Source: Gammaproteobacteria bacterium
GTDB lineage: Bacteria > Pseudomonadota > Gammaproteobacteria > SZUA-229
Reading direction: 5' to 3'
DNA: 64,000 nt
NCBI GenBank assembly: GCA_029882355.1
Contig: JAOUKV010000005.1
Coordinates: forward strand, 1-64,000
Within the stretch, counting starts at the first letter, position 1; each line of letters starts with the position of its first letter. Under the pieces are notes generated by a model. The model saw only the letters and a program-made list of their open reading frames with translations, did not search any database and was not told the origin of the DNA. A program made the position numbers and the translations under genes. This document shows positions 33,722 through 42,682 of this stretch, piece by piece.

Positions 33722-34984
33722 ATGGCCAAAAAGATTTACGAAACACCAATGCTGGACGTCCTTGAAGAAGGACCATGGCCCAGTTTTATTTCTGGTATTA
33801 AGAAACTTCGTGATGAGCACCCTAACGAGCGCATTCAAGCAGAAACAAGCAGCCTTCTAGGTCAGCTTGAGCATTCTTATGAAACTCGTAAGGGTTACTG
33901 GAAAGGCGGCACCGTATCTGTTTATGGTTATGGCGGTGGTATTATTCCTCGCTTCTCAGAAGTAGCTTCTGCTTTCCCTGAGTCTAAAGAGTTCCATACA
34001 GTACGTGTTCAACCACCTGCTGGTAACCACTACACAACTGCAATGTTACGTCAGTTGGGCGATAGCTGGGAAAAATGGGGTTCAGGCCTACAAACATTCC
34101 ACGGTCAGACTGGTAACATCATGTTCATCGGTACTGATACAGAAAGAACTCAACACTTCTTTGATGAAATCAATGCTTACGGCTGGGATCTTGGTGGTGC
34201 TGGTCCATGTGTACGTACTGCAATGTCTTGTGTAGGTGCTTCACGTTGTGAAATGTCTAACTGTAACGAGCACGGTATTCACCGTCACCTGGTAAATAAC
34301 TTTACTGATGACGTTCATCGTCCTGCTCTGCCTTACAAATTCAAATTTAAAGTTTCTGGTTGCCCTAACGACTGTCAGAATGCTATCGAACGTGCAGACA
34401 TGGCCATCATTGGTACATGGCGCGACGAAATGAAAGTTGATCAGGAAGCAGTTAAAGCTTATGTTGCTGCTAAAGGCCGTCAATACATCATCGACAACGT
34501 TACAACACGTTGCCCAACTAATGCACTGGTTCTTAATGATGACGACACACTCGCTGTTGATAATCATAACTGCGTACGTTGCATGCATTGCCTGAATGTT
34601 ATGCCTAAAGCGCTTCACCCTGGTGATGACAAAGGTGTAACTATCCTGATCGGTGGTAAACGTACACTGAAGATTGGTGACTTAATGGGTACTGTTGTTA
34701 TTCCGTTCAAGAAACTTGAAACAGAAGACGATTACGAAAACCTGATTGAGCTGGCTGAAGAAATCATTGATTTCTGGGCTGAGAACGGTCTTGAGCACGA
34801 GCGTTGTGGTGAAATGATCGAACGTATCGGCCTGGTTAACTTCCTTGAAGGCGTTGACTACGATTTGGACGTTGATCCAAATATGGTTAGCAACCCACGT
34901 CAGAGTTCATACATCCGCATGGATGGCTGGGATGATGAAGCTATTAAATGGTTCGAGCGCAAGCAAGAAGCAGCTAACGCTTAA
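33722..34984 (+). CDS. dsrA: Reverse dissimilatory sulfite reductase, alpha subunit
   Basis: A 420-residue subunit of the cytoplasmic siroheme enzyme that oxidises DsrC-bound or zero-valent sulfur to sulfite in sulfur oxidisers. The siroheme-4Fe4S cysteines are in CVRTAMSCVGASRCEMSNC near residue 162 and VSGCPNDCQNA near 212. The inserted ferredoxin domain carries CVRCMHCLNVMPKALHP near 285. The substrate-site GNHYTTAMLRQLGDSWEKWG is present. I start at ATG 33722, which has AGGAG 8 bp upstream; the longer frame to 33677 lacks homologous residues. First gene of dsrABEFHC. Confidence 0.97.
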   Translation: MAKKIYETPMLDVLEEGPWPSFISGIKKLRDEHPNERIQAETSSLLGQLEHSYETRKGYWKGGTVSVYGYGGGIIPRFSEVASAFPESKEFHTVRVQPPAGNHYTTAMLRQLGDSWEKWGSGLQTFHGQTGNIMFIGTDTERTQHFFDEINAYGWDLGGAGPCVRTAMSCVGASRCEMSNCNEHGIHRHLVNNFTDDVHRPALPYKFKFKVSGCPNDCQNAIERADMAIIGTWRDEMKVDQEAVKAYVAAKGRQYIIDNVTTRCPTNALVLNDDDTLAVDNHNCVRCMHCLNVMPKALHPGDDKGVTILIGGKRTLKIGDLMGTVVIPFKKLETEDDYENLIELAEEIIDFWAENGLEHERCGEMIERIGLVNFLEGVDYDLDVDPNMVSNPRQSSYIRMDGWDDEAIKWFERKQEAANA

Positions 34985-35005
34985 TTCAAGCATATAAAAC
35001 AACCT

Positions 35006-35027
35006 GGAGAGGGTTTACGCCCTCTCC
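35006..35027 (+). other. Intercistronic hairpin dsrA-dsrB
   Basis: GGAGAGGG (35006-35013) and CCCTCTCC (35020-35027) form a perfect 8-bp GC-rich stem with loop TTTACG. No U-run follows, so it is more likely a processing or stability hairpin than a terminator. It lies 35 bp before the dsrB start. Confidence 0.7.
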
Positions 35028-35062
35028 TAAATAACATATTAAAATATATTTGAGGAAGAACA

Positions 35063-36139
35063 ATGAGTGATGATAAACCTCGTTCACCGATAGAATCTGG
35101 ATGCCCTGATGGATTCCAATACATTCACCCAGTTATGCGCAAAAACTATGGCGCGTGGAAGTTTCATGAACATCCAAAACCAGGTGTACTACGTCATGTA
35201 GCTTACAGTGGCGACGAAATCTGGACTGTACGTGTTGGTACACAACGTATTCTGGATATTTTCTCTTTACGCGAACTTTGTGACATTGGTGATGATTTTG
35301 CCGACGGTTATATTCACTTTACTATTCGTAGTAACGTTGAATACATGGTTTCAGACCCAGCTAAAGTTGAGCCTCTAATCAAAGCAATCACTGACAAAGG
35401 CTACATCGTTGGTGGTACACAGAACTCTGTAGCTATGATGTCTCATACACAGGGCTGGTTGCATTGTGATATCCCTGGTACTGATGCTTCTGGTGTTGTT
35501 AAGTCAATGATGGATGAGCTGATCGATGAGTTCCGTAATGCTGACATGCCTAACCGCGTACACATTACTACTTCTTGCTGCCAGATTAACTGTGGTGGTC
35601 AGGGCGACATCGCGATTAACGTGCAGCACACTAAGCCACCTAAGATTAACCATGACTTAGTATCAAACGTTTGTGAGCGTCCTACTGTTGTAGCTCGTTG
35701 CCCTGTTGCTGCGATTCGTCCTGCGATGGTTAACGGCAAACCTACTCTTGAAGTTGACGAGAAGAAATGTATCTGTTGTGGTGCATGTTTCCCTCCTTGT
35801 CCTCCAATGATGATTAATGATGCTGAGCATTCAAAACTGGCTGTTTGGGTTGGTGGTAATCATTCTAATGCACGTAGCAAACCTACTTTCCAGAAATTGG
35901 TAGCTGCTGGTATTCCAAACAATCCACCACGCTGGCCTGAAGCTACTGCTATCGTTAAGCAAATTCTTAAAGCTTACAAAGCAGATGCGAAAGACTGGGA
36001 ACGTATGAATGACTGGATTGAACGTATTGGCTGGCCTCGTTTCTTCGAGAAGACAGGTCTTCCGTTCACGAAATACCATATTGATAACTGGCGCGGTGCA
36101 CGTAATAGCTTGAATGCATCTACCCACATTCGTTTCTAA
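35063..36139 (+). CDS. dsrB: Reverse dissimilatory sulfite reductase, beta subunit
   Basis: A 358-residue partner of DsrA in the alpha2beta2 enzyme. The siroheme-cluster cysteines lie in TTSCCQINCGGQGD near residue 172 and ERPTVVARCPVAAIRP near 212. The ferredoxin insert has KCICCGACFPPCPPMM near 235. The N-terminal HPVMRKNYGAWKFHEHPKPGVL is typical of DsrB. ATG has GAGGAAG upstream. Gene order dsrAB followed by dsrEFH identifies the oxidative type. Confidence 0.97.
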   Translation: MSDDKPRSPIESGCPDGFQYIHPVMRKNYGAWKFHEHPKPGVLRHVAYSGDEIWTVRVGTQRILDIFSLRELCDIGDDFADGYIHFTIRSNVEYMVSDPAKVEPLIKAITDKGYIVGGTQNSVAMMSHTQGWLHCDIPGTDASGVVKSMMDELIDEFRNADMPNRVHITTSCCQINCGGQGDIAINVQHTKPPKINHDLVSNVCERPTVVARCPVAAIRPAMVNGKPTLEVDEKKCICCGACFPPCPPMMINDAEHSKLAVWVGGNHSNARSKPTFQKLVAAGIPNNPPRWPEATAIVKQILKAYKADAKDWERMNDWIERIGWPRFFEKTGLPFTKYHIDNWRGARNSLNASTHIRF

Positions 36140-36148
36140 GGTGATTCT

Positions 36149-36541
36149 GTGAAATTTTCGCTTCAAATTAACGAAGGTCCTTACCAGCATCAAGCCGCTG
36201 ATAGTGCAATTCAATTCACTAAAGCTGCGCTGGCTAAAGGCCATGAAATATTCCGCGTGTTCTTCTATCACGACGGTGTGAATAATGCGACTCGTCTCGC
36301 TATTCCACCTCAAGATGACCGCAACATCACTGCAGAGTGGGTTGCATTACAGAAAGAACATAATCTTGATTTAGTTGTATGTATTGCTGCTGCCCAACGT
36401 CGTGGTTTGATTGACGAAGATGAAATGACACGTCAAGGCAAAGATGCTAACAATATTTCAGAAGGTTTCCGCATTTCAGGTTTAGGTCAATTGATCGAAG
36501 CCGGAATTGAAGCTGACCGTCTGATCGTCTTCGGTGCATAA
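36149..36541 (+). CDS. dsrE: Sulfur relay protein DsrE
   Basis: A 130-residue subunit of the cytoplasmic DsrE2F2H2 sulfurtransferase, which hands persulfide sulfur to DsrC. The sulfur-binding Cys78 is in LDLVVCIAAAQRRG, with the usual GFRISGLGQLIEAGIEADRLIVF end. The start is GTG, 9 bp after dsrB; that start is supported by the family's MKFSLQINEGPY N-terminus. Homologous to TusD. Confidence 0.96.
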   Translation: MKFSLQINEGPYQHQAADSAIQFTKAALAKGHEIFRVFFYHDGVNNATRLAIPPQDDRNITAEWVALQKEHNLDLVVCIAAAQRRGLIDEDEMTRQGKDANNISEGFRISGLGQLIEAGIEADRLIVFGA

Positions 36542-36552
36542 GGGGAAATACA

Positions 36553-36954
36553 ATGGCTAAAAAATTCATGTATATCAACCGTAAAGCACCTTATGGCACT
36601 GTTTACGCTCTGGAATCTTTAGAGGTTGTACTAATTGGTGCAGCTTTTGATCAGGACGTAAGCCTCGCTTTCATCGGTGACGGTGTATACCAGTTAACTA
36701 AAGGGCAAAACACTAAAGCAATCGGACAGAAGAACTTCTCTCCTGTCTACATGGCTTTAGGTGATTACGACGTAAACAAAATTTACGTTGAAAAAGAATC
36801 ACTTGAAGAGCGTGGTTTGTCACTCGAAGATCTTCAGCACCTTGTTTGGGAAGATGAAGATAATGATTATGAAGAAAAAGATTCAATTCGTTTGGTAAGC
36901 CGGGCTGAATTGACTGACGTTCTTGATGAACAAGAAGTAATACTGAGCTTCTAG
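36553..36954 (+). CDS. dsrF: Sulfur relay protein DsrF
   Basis: A 133-residue DsrE/F-like subunit of the DsrEFH hexamer. It contains no cysteine at all, as expected for the structural subunit (TusC type). The N-terminus KKFMYINRKAPYGTVYALESLE is the family pattern. Starts 11 bp after dsrE with a GGGG/GAAA-type ribosome site. It ends 11 bp before dsrH. Confidence 0.95.
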   Translation: MAKKFMYINRKAPYGTVYALESLEVVLIGAAFDQDVSLAFIGDGVYQLTKGQNTKAIGQKNFSPVYMALGDYDVNKIYVEKESLEERGLSLEDLQHLVWEDEDNDYEEKDSIRLVSRAELTDVLDEQEVILSF

Positions 36955-36965
36955 GAGATAAGACT

Positions 36966-37268
36966 ATGGCACTATTACACACCGTAAATAAATCTCCGTT
37001 TGAATCAAACACTTTTGATGCTTGCTTAGGTCTGGCTAAAAGTGGCTCAACAGTACTGTTGATAGAAGACGGCGTTTATGCAGCAACTACTGGCAACAGT
37101 GTCGCTGATAAAATAAAAAATGCTGCAGGCATTAATTTCTGCGTACTTGGCCCTGATTTACAAGCACGTGGAGTAGAAGAAAAACTGGCCGAAGGTATCA
37201 AAGTTGTAGATTACGAAGGCTTTGTTGATTTGGTTGCTGAGCACGACGCTGTACAGGCTTGGCTTTAA
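36966..37268 (+). CDS. dsrH: Sulfur relay protein DsrH
   Basis: A 100-residue third subunit of DsrEFH (TusB type). The conserved Cys20 is in NTFDACLGLAKSGS, followed by LLIEDGVYAATTG. A second cysteine occurs near residue 58. It ends 50 bp before dsrC, in an AT-rich gap without a hairpin, so dsrC shares its transcript. Confidence 0.95.
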   Translation: MALLHTVNKSPFESNTFDACLGLAKSGSTVLLIEDGVYAATTGNSVADKIKNAAGINFCVLGPDLQARGVEEKLAEGIKVVDYEGFVDLVAEHDAVQAWL

Positions 37269-37318
37269 TTTTTAAATTTTAATCTTTAATTTTCGTTTTT
37301 TACGAGGAAAGAAATATC

Positions 37319-37651
37319 ATGGCTATTGAAGCAAACGGTAAAACATTTGAAACTGACGAAGAAGGATATCTGGCTAACCTGAACGAATGGGAACCAGAAG
37401 TAGCAACAGCAATGGCTTTAGCAGAAGATTGCCCATTAACTGACGAGCACTGGGATATCATCAATTTTCTTCGTGAATACTACGAAGAATACCAAATTGC
37501 ACCAGCAGTACGCGTACTGACTAAAGCTGTTGGTAAAAAATTGGGTAAAGATAAAGGTAACAGCAAGTACTTATACGAGTTGTTCCCTTATGGCCCGGGT
37601 AAACAAGCATGTAAATATGCTGGTCTGCCAAAACCAACTGGTTGTGTATAA
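37319..37651 (+). CDS. dsrC: Sulfur carrier DsrC
   Basis: A 110-residue sulfur carrier that delivers persulfide to DsrAB and exchanges electrons with DsrMKJOP. Both functional cysteines of the C-terminal arm are present: CysB (C98) in KQACKYAGLP and the penultimate CysA (C109) in PTGCV. It is therefore a true DsrC, unlike the paralog at 28205. ACGAGGAAAG upstream is a strong ribosome site. A strong terminator 15 bp downstream ends this block. Confidence 0.97.
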   Translation: MAIEANGKTFETDEEGYLANLNEWEPEVATAMALAEDCPLTDEHWDIINFLREYYEEYQIAPAVRVLTKAVGKKLGKDKGNSKYLYELFPYGPGKQACKYAGLPKPTGCV

Positions 37652-37665
37652 CAATTAGTTGTAAA

Positions 37666-37703
37666 CAGGGGGGCAGAATCTGCTCCCCTGCTTTTTTATT
37701 TTT
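37666..37703 (+). terminator. Strong terminator between dsrC and dsrM
   Basis: CAGGGG-G-GCA (37666-37675) pairs with TGC-T-CCCCTG (37681-37690): ten pairs with one G-T wobble and a 5-base loop, followed by CTTTTTTATTTTT. It is the only strong terminator inside the dsr cluster. It should leave dsrABEFHC more abundant than dsrMKLJOPNR unless a second promoter lies before dsrM. Confidence 0.9.
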
Positions 37704-37758
37704 AGTTTGTAGTACTTTTTTATTTTTTTAGTAACCACTTGGGCGAGACGTTATAACC

Positions 37759-38520
37759 ATGACTGTTTTAAGTATCATATATGTCGTGCTTTTCTATGTA
37801 GCCATCATTGTTCTTTTTGGCGGCATAGCAAATAAGGTAATGTTATATAAACGTGTACCAGCGCCACTGAAAATACCTGTGACACCTGCACCCATTACAA
37901 GAGGCGGCGTTGTCTACCGATTATTCTATGAGGTTGTTTTCTTTAATAGCCTCTTCCGTGCCAGCAAATGGACCTGGATATTTGGCTGGATTTTCCATGT
38001 GTCTTTATTGCTCGCATTCTTCCGTCACTTACGTTATGTGATTTCACCAGATGTTTTCTTCTGGCCTTTAGTTAATAATCAGATTGTTCAAAGTTTTGGG
38101 CATTACGCTGGTTTTACAATGCTGCTTGGTCTTGCTGGCTTATTGGCTCGTCGTTTTCTTGTCGATCGTGTACGTTACATTTCTTCGGCTTCCGATTATT
38201 TGATGCTAATTTTGATCATGGGCATTGCAACTTCTGGTTTAATGATTGTCTACGTCGCACATACCGACATCATTCAATTAAAAGCGTTCATCATGGGCTT
38301 ATTCCTTGCTGATCCACAAAATTTACCATCTGATCCAATTTTGTTGGTACATCTTACTATGGTGTTATTTTTAGCAGTGATTTTCCCCATTAGTAAACTG
38401 CTACACGCACCCGGTTTGTTTTTTGCACCCACACGTAATCAAGTAGATAACCCACGCGAGAAACGTCATCTTTCTGCATGGGGTGCTGAAATTGAAAAGA
38501 AAGATGGCCGTAACGCTTAA
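37759..38520 (+). CDS. dsrM: DsrM, cytochrome b subunit of the DsrMKJOP membrane complex
   Basis: A 253-residue inner-membrane protein of the NarI type with about six helices. It carries haem b, and His residues in helices near residues 72 (IFHVSLLLAFFRHLRY), 114 and 192 (LVHLTMVLFLAVIFPISKLLHAPG) are candidate ligands. It links the quinone pool to the cytoplasmic DsrK. Starts 107 bp after dsrC beyond the terminator. Weak ribosome site GGGCGAGACG. Confidence 0.95.
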   Translation: MTVLSIIYVVLFYVAIIVLFGGIANKVMLYKRVPAPLKIPVTPAPITRGGVVYRLFYEVVFFNSLFRASKWTWIFGWIFHVSLLLAFFRHLRYVISPDVFFWPLVNNQIVQSFGHYAGFTMLLGLAGLLARRFLVDRVRYISSASDYLMLILIMGIATSGLMIVYVAHTDIIQLKAFIMGLFLADPQNLPSDPILLVHLTMVLFLAVIFPISKLLHAPGLFFAPTRNQVDNPREKRHLSAWGAEIEKKDGRNA

Positions 38521-38584
38521 CTGATTTAATACTGCTTAATTTAAACAAGAAATCACTGCAACTATAAAAAGCTGAGAAACAAGA

Positions 38585-40144
38585 ATGGCTGATTACGAAA
38601 TACCAGAAACGCATGAATTCCCCATCATTCCATCCATTATGGAAGGTGCGATGGCGCATAGCGCACCGTTTGTTGCCAGTGAAGAATTTCAAACTGCAAT
38701 GGGTTTCCCTAGCGGCGCAGAAACTGGCCAGTTGATTGATGGCTGGAAAGAGAAATTTTTAGAACTGCTTGAAGAAAAATTAGGCAAATATCGTTCATTA
38801 CAGGTATTTATGGATACCTGCGTAAAATGTGGTGCCTGCACAGATAAGTGTCACTACTTCATCGGTACTGCTGACCCTAAAAATATGCCTGTCGCACGCC
38901 AGGATCTTATTCGTAAGATATATCGTCGTTACTTTACTTTTGCAGGTAAATTTTTCGGTAAGTTAGGTATCCCAGGTTTTGTCGGCGCAGCTGAGTTAAC
39001 CGAAGAAGCCGTTAGAGAAATGTACAGTTACTATCACCAATGTTCAGAATGCCGTCGTTGTGCTGTGTTCTGTCCTTTTGGCATTGATACTGCTGAAGTG
39101 ACCATGGCAGCACGCGACATTCTGTCAATGATCGGCATGGGTCAGAAATATTCTAATCAGATTATTCCCAAGATTCATAAAATTGGTAATAACCTCGGTC
39201 TACCAGAAGCAGCACTAGCTGATACGCTGGAAGGTCTTGAAGAAGAAATTGAAGACGAAACTGGTGTAAAAGTTCGCTTACCACTTGATGAGAAAGGCGC
39301 AGATATTCTTTTGGTAACACCCTCTGCGGATTTCTTTGCTGAACCACACGTTGATGGCTTAATGGGTTATGCCAAAGTATTCCATGCTGCTGGTGTTAGC
39401 TGGACAATCAGCTCTCTCGCATCAGAAGCCGCCAATTTTGGTTTATTCATCGGTAACTATGAGGCCATGCGTAACATCTCGCTTCGCATCCGTGATGAAG
39501 CAAAAAGACTGGGCGTAAAACGTATTATTTTTGGTGAGTGTGGTCATGCCTGGCGTGTTGCTTACAATCACTTGAATACACTCGCTGGACCATGGGACTT
39601 CCTTGATCAGAACTACCCTATTCCACAGCACATTCTTGAATTTACCAAGGATTGTCTGGATCGTGACATTTTAAATATCGACAAGTCAGAAAATGATCAC
39701 ATGACTCTGACCTTTCATGACTCCTGTAATATCGCACGAGCTTCACGCATTGGTGAAGAGCCAGGTAGTCAGTTCACAACACCACGTGAAGTCATTAAAG
39801 CTGTCTGTAACAACTTCCATGACATGCCAATAGAAACAATTCATGACCAGACCTTCTGCTGCGGTGGCGGTGGTGGTCTATTGACTGATGACTTGATGGA
39901 ATTACGCATTAAAGGCGCACTTCCCCGTATGGAAGCACTCAAGAATACCGTCGCAGAAAAAGGCGTCACACATATGGCCGCTATTTGTGCCATCTGTAAA
40001 TCACAATTTACTAAAGTCCTGCCCTATTACGGCATGACAATGGACCAAATCGTTAGTGTCCATCAGCTAGTTAGCAGTGCCATCATTCTTGAAGGCCAGG
40101 GCGAAGAAGCTGAAGAATCTGACGACGCAGAAGAATCTGCATAA
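38585..40144 (+). CDS. dsrK: DsrK, HdrD-like iron-sulfur catalytic subunit
   Basis: A 519-residue cytoplasmic-facing subunit that reacts with DsrC. Two 4Fe-4S motifs, CVKCGACTDKCHYF near residue 80 and CSECRRCAVFCPFG near 155, are followed by HdrD-type cysteine-rich domains. These contain GECGHAWR (near 320), CCGGGGGLLTDD (near 423) and CAICKSQFTKVLPYYG (near 470). The acidic C-terminal tail (EEAEESDDAEESA) is not needed for the fold. 64 bp from dsrM. Confidence 0.96.
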   Translation: MADYEIPETHEFPIIPSIMEGAMAHSAPFVASEEFQTAMGFPSGAETGQLIDGWKEKFLELLEEKLGKYRSLQVFMDTCVKCGACTDKCHYFIGTADPKNMPVARQDLIRKIYRRYFTFAGKFFGKLGIPGFVGAAELTEEAVREMYSYYHQCSECRRCAVFCPFGIDTAEVTMAARDILSMIGMGQKYSNQIIPKIHKIGNNLGLPEAALADTLEGLEEEIEDETGVKVRLPLDEKGADILLVTPSADFFAEPHVDGLMGYAKVFHAAGVSWTISSLASEAANFGLFIGNYEAMRNISLRIRDEAKRLGVKRIIFGECGHAWRVAYNHLNTLAGPWDFLDQNYPIPQHILEFTKDCLDRDILNIDKSENDHMTLTFHDSCNIARASRIGEEPGSQFTTPREVIKAVCNNFHDMPIETIHDQTFCCGGGGGLLTDDLMELRIKGALPRMEALKNTVAEKGVTHMAAICAICKSQFTKVLPYYGMTMDQIVSVHQLVSSAIILEGQGEEAEESDDAEESA

Positions 40145-40199
40145 ACAACATTTAATTTTTGATTAATACCGGTAACGGTTGAAGCATAGGAGAACTGGC

Positions 40200-42173
40200 A
40201 TGGCCACTTCCAAAGAAGACATGCAAAACGATAAGTTAACATACAGAAGATTTGAAGAAGGCGACCAGGATTGGGGTAGCTTTGCTAAAAAAATCTTTAA
40301 AGAAGACACTTCACACAAGTGTCCTACTTATGTTCACCGTACACCACCTTGTCAGGGTAGCTGCCCGTCAGGTGAAGACATTCGTGGCTATCTGGATATC
40401 GTTCGCGGTATAGAAAAACCACCTGAAGGCGTTTCAATGCAGGAATATGCATTCCGTCGTTCAACTGATGCTAACCCGTTCCCTTCTATGATGGGTCGTG
40501 TTTGCCCTGCTCCATGTCAGGACGGTTGTAACCGTAATCAGGTTGAAGATTTTGTCGGTATCAACTCTGTTGAGCAGTACATTGGTGATACTGCTTTCAC
40601 TGAAGGCTTCAAGTTCGATAACAGCGCTAAAATGACGGGTAAAAAAGTCGCCATCATCGGCGGCGGCCCTGCTGGCATGGCTGCGGCTTACCAACTACGT
40701 CGTAAAGGCATCGCTTCTACTATTTTTGATGACCATGCTGAATTAGGCGGCATGATGCGTTATGGCATCCCTGGCTACCGTACTCCTCGTCCTCAGTTGA
40801 ACAACGAGTGCCAACGAATTCTGGACATGGGTGATATTGAAACACGCATGAACACTCGTGTTGGTAAAGACGTTGCTGTTGCCGATCTTGAAAAAGAATT
40901 CGATGCAGTTTTATGGGCATTGGGCTGTAAATCAGGTCGTGGTTTATTCCTCGATGACTGGAACGACACACCTAACTGTGTCTCTGCGGTTGATTTCCTT
41001 GAGCAGTTCAACAAAGGTGATATGAAATACACCGCTAACAAGATCCTTTGTGTTGGTGGTGGTGATACTTCTATCGATGTTGTCTCTGTTGCACGTCGCA
41101 TCGGTACTTTGAAAGATTTCAATGAAAACCCAGAAGATTCAGCTACTGGCGCGAGTACACACGGCGACGTTGATGATTCAGCAAAAACAGCTTGTGATAG
41201 CGTAGTCCTGACTGCCCTGTTCAAACAGGAAGACATGACGGCTGCTGAACACGAAGTTCAGGACGCACTGATCGAAGGCGTTACCATCATGAATGAAGTA
41301 ATGCCTGTTGAAATCATAAAAGATGCTAACGGTCGCGCTACTGCACTGAAACTGGTTGATAGCAAATTTGAAAACAACATGCCTGTCGCCGTTGAAGGCG
41401 GTAAGGAGTATATTGTTGAAGCTGACTTGATCGTTGCTGCTATTGGTCAAACTGGTGATATGACCGGTGTTGAAGACTTTGATAATGGCCGTGGCTTAAT
41501 TGACGCCGACAACTTCTACCGTGTACCTGGTAAAGAAGGTCATTTTGTTTGCGGTGATATTGTTCGCCCTCACCTTTTGACTACGGCTATTGGCCAGGCT
41601 TCAATTGTGTCTGACACTATTGAAGCTTACATGAACAATTCAAAAGTTGATAAACGCCCTAAAGTTGATGTTCACCACTTTGAATTAGGTGAAAAGCTTG
41701 AAGAAGCGGGTCTACACGTTGATGCTTATGACGTTGCTGATCACAAAGACGATGCCCAACGTGGAACTGAGACCAGTTCTTACGCCATTCACAACTTCGA
41801 AGATCGTTCATCACAGGAAATTATTTCGACTGATGAGATGTTCCTTGGTCACTTCGAGTACGTAAACCGTAATTTGCGTTCTACTGACGTACCTTCTTCT
41901 GACGATGTACTCGGTCATTTTGCCGAACGTCAGGCAGGTTTGACTGAAGATGCTGCGATTGCTGAAGCTGGTCGTTGCATGAGCTGCGGTATGTGTTTCG
42001 AGTGTGATAACTGTGTTATCTATTGTCCACAGGATGCAGTCTTCAAAGTGAAGAAAGGTGAAGCTACAACAGGCCGTTATGTTGATACTGACTACAGTAA
42101 ATGCATCGGCTGCCATATTTGTTCTGATGTTTGCCCAACCGGTTACATCGACATGGCATTAGGCGACGCTTAA
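40200..42173 (+). CDS. dsrL: DsrL, FAD and iron-sulfur NAD(P)H:acceptor oxidoreductase
   Basis: A 657-residue flavoprotein that accepts electrons from DsrAB and reduces NAD(P)+ in sulfur oxidisers. The N-terminal Fe-S region has PPCQGSCPSGEDIRGYL and RVCPAPCQDGCNRNQV. The FAD site is IIGGGPAGMAAAYQLRRKG near 150, and the NAD(P) site LCVGGGDTSIDVVSVARR near 280. A C-terminal ferredoxin has CMSCGMCFECDNCVIYCPQ and CIGCHICSDVCPTG. I start at ATG 40200 with AGGAG upstream; an in-frame TTG at 40179 is less likely. It marks the oxidative pathway. Confidence 0.96.
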   Translation: MATSKEDMQNDKLTYRRFEEGDQDWGSFAKKIFKEDTSHKCPTYVHRTPPCQGSCPSGEDIRGYLDIVRGIEKPPEGVSMQEYAFRRSTDANPFPSMMGRVCPAPCQDGCNRNQVEDFVGINSVEQYIGDTAFTEGFKFDNSAKMTGKKVAIIGGGPAGMAAAYQLRRKGIASTIFDDHAELGGMMRYGIPGYRTPRPQLNNECQRILDMGDIETRMNTRVGKDVAVADLEKEFDAVLWALGCKSGRGLFLDDWNDTPNCVSAVDFLEQFNKGDMKYTANKILCVGGGDTSIDVVSVARRIGTLKDFNENPEDSATGASTHGDVDDSAKTACDSVVLTALFKQEDMTAAEHEVQDALIEGVTIMNEVMPVEIIKDANGRATALKLVDSKFENNMPVAVEGGKEYIVEADLIVAAIGQTGDMTGVEDFDNGRGLIDADNFYRVPGKEGHFVCGDIVRPHLLTTAIGQASIVSDTIEAYMNNSKVDKRPKVDVHHFELGEKLEEAGLHVDAYDVADHKDDAQRGTETSSYAIHNFEDRSSQEIISTDEMFLGHFEYVNRNLRSTDVPSSDDVLGHFAERQAGLTEDAAIAEAGRCMSCGMCFECDNCVIYCPQDAVFKVKKGEATTGRYVDTDYSKCIGCHICSDVCPTGYIDMALGDA

Positions 42174-42211
42174 TACTTAGGACAATAACTAGAAATACTA
42201 AGGCTGACATT

Positions 42212-42682
42212 ATGACCAAGCGTTTTCTGCGTATATCGCTAATCTTTACCGGATTGATCATGCTATTCCCTGCACAGGGTATAGCAGATACACCCTTCCC
42301 TTCAATTCACGAACCTGAAGGCGAAGGTGTCAAATGTGTTAAAGATGAAGATGAGATGCGTCGCAATCACATGAATTACATCCTGCACCAACGCGATAAA
42401 ACAATGCGTGAAGGTGTTCGTGCTGAAAGTGATAGCAGTTATAGTTTAGCCAAGTGCATCAATTGTCATGTACAACCAAACGATAAGGGCGAAGTACCTA
42501 CTCACGACAGTAAAGAGCATTTCTGTGTTGCCTGTCATCAGTATGCCTCTGTGCAAATCGATTGTTTCGAGTGTCATGCAGATCGTCCACAGAAATACAT
42601 TAAACGTGATCAAAGTCCTCGCGCACTTAAACAACAGCTAAAAGAAGTGCTCGACGCTAAAGACATGGGGGATGCGCAGTAA
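42212..42682 (+). CDS. dsrJ: DsrJ, periplasmic trihaem cytochrome c
   Basis: A 156-residue cytochrome of the DsrMKJOP complex with three haem c sites, CINCH, CVACH and CFECH. An uncleaved or cleavable N-terminal signal is MTKRFLRISLIFTGLIMLFPAQG. The longer frame to 42131 overlaps dsrL out of phase and precedes the signal peptide, so ATG 42212 is used. Its stop overlaps the dsrO ATG (TAATG). Confidence 0.95.
   Translation: MTKRFLRISLIFTGLIMLFPAQGIADTPFPSIHEPEGEGVKCVKDEDEMRRNHMNYILHQRDKTMREGVRAESDSSYSLAKCINCHVQPNDKGEVPTHDSKEHFCVACHQYASVQIDCFECHADRPQKYIKRDQSPRALKQQLKEVLDAKDMGDAQ

Noticed and set aside
35831-36313. A 160-codon minus-strand frame across dsrB/dsrE.
   Set aside because: Overlaps two certain genes and lacks any feature of a protein family.
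40179-40199. Upstream TTG start for dsrL.
   Set aside because: ATG 40200 has a good AGGAG site and the family N-terminus.
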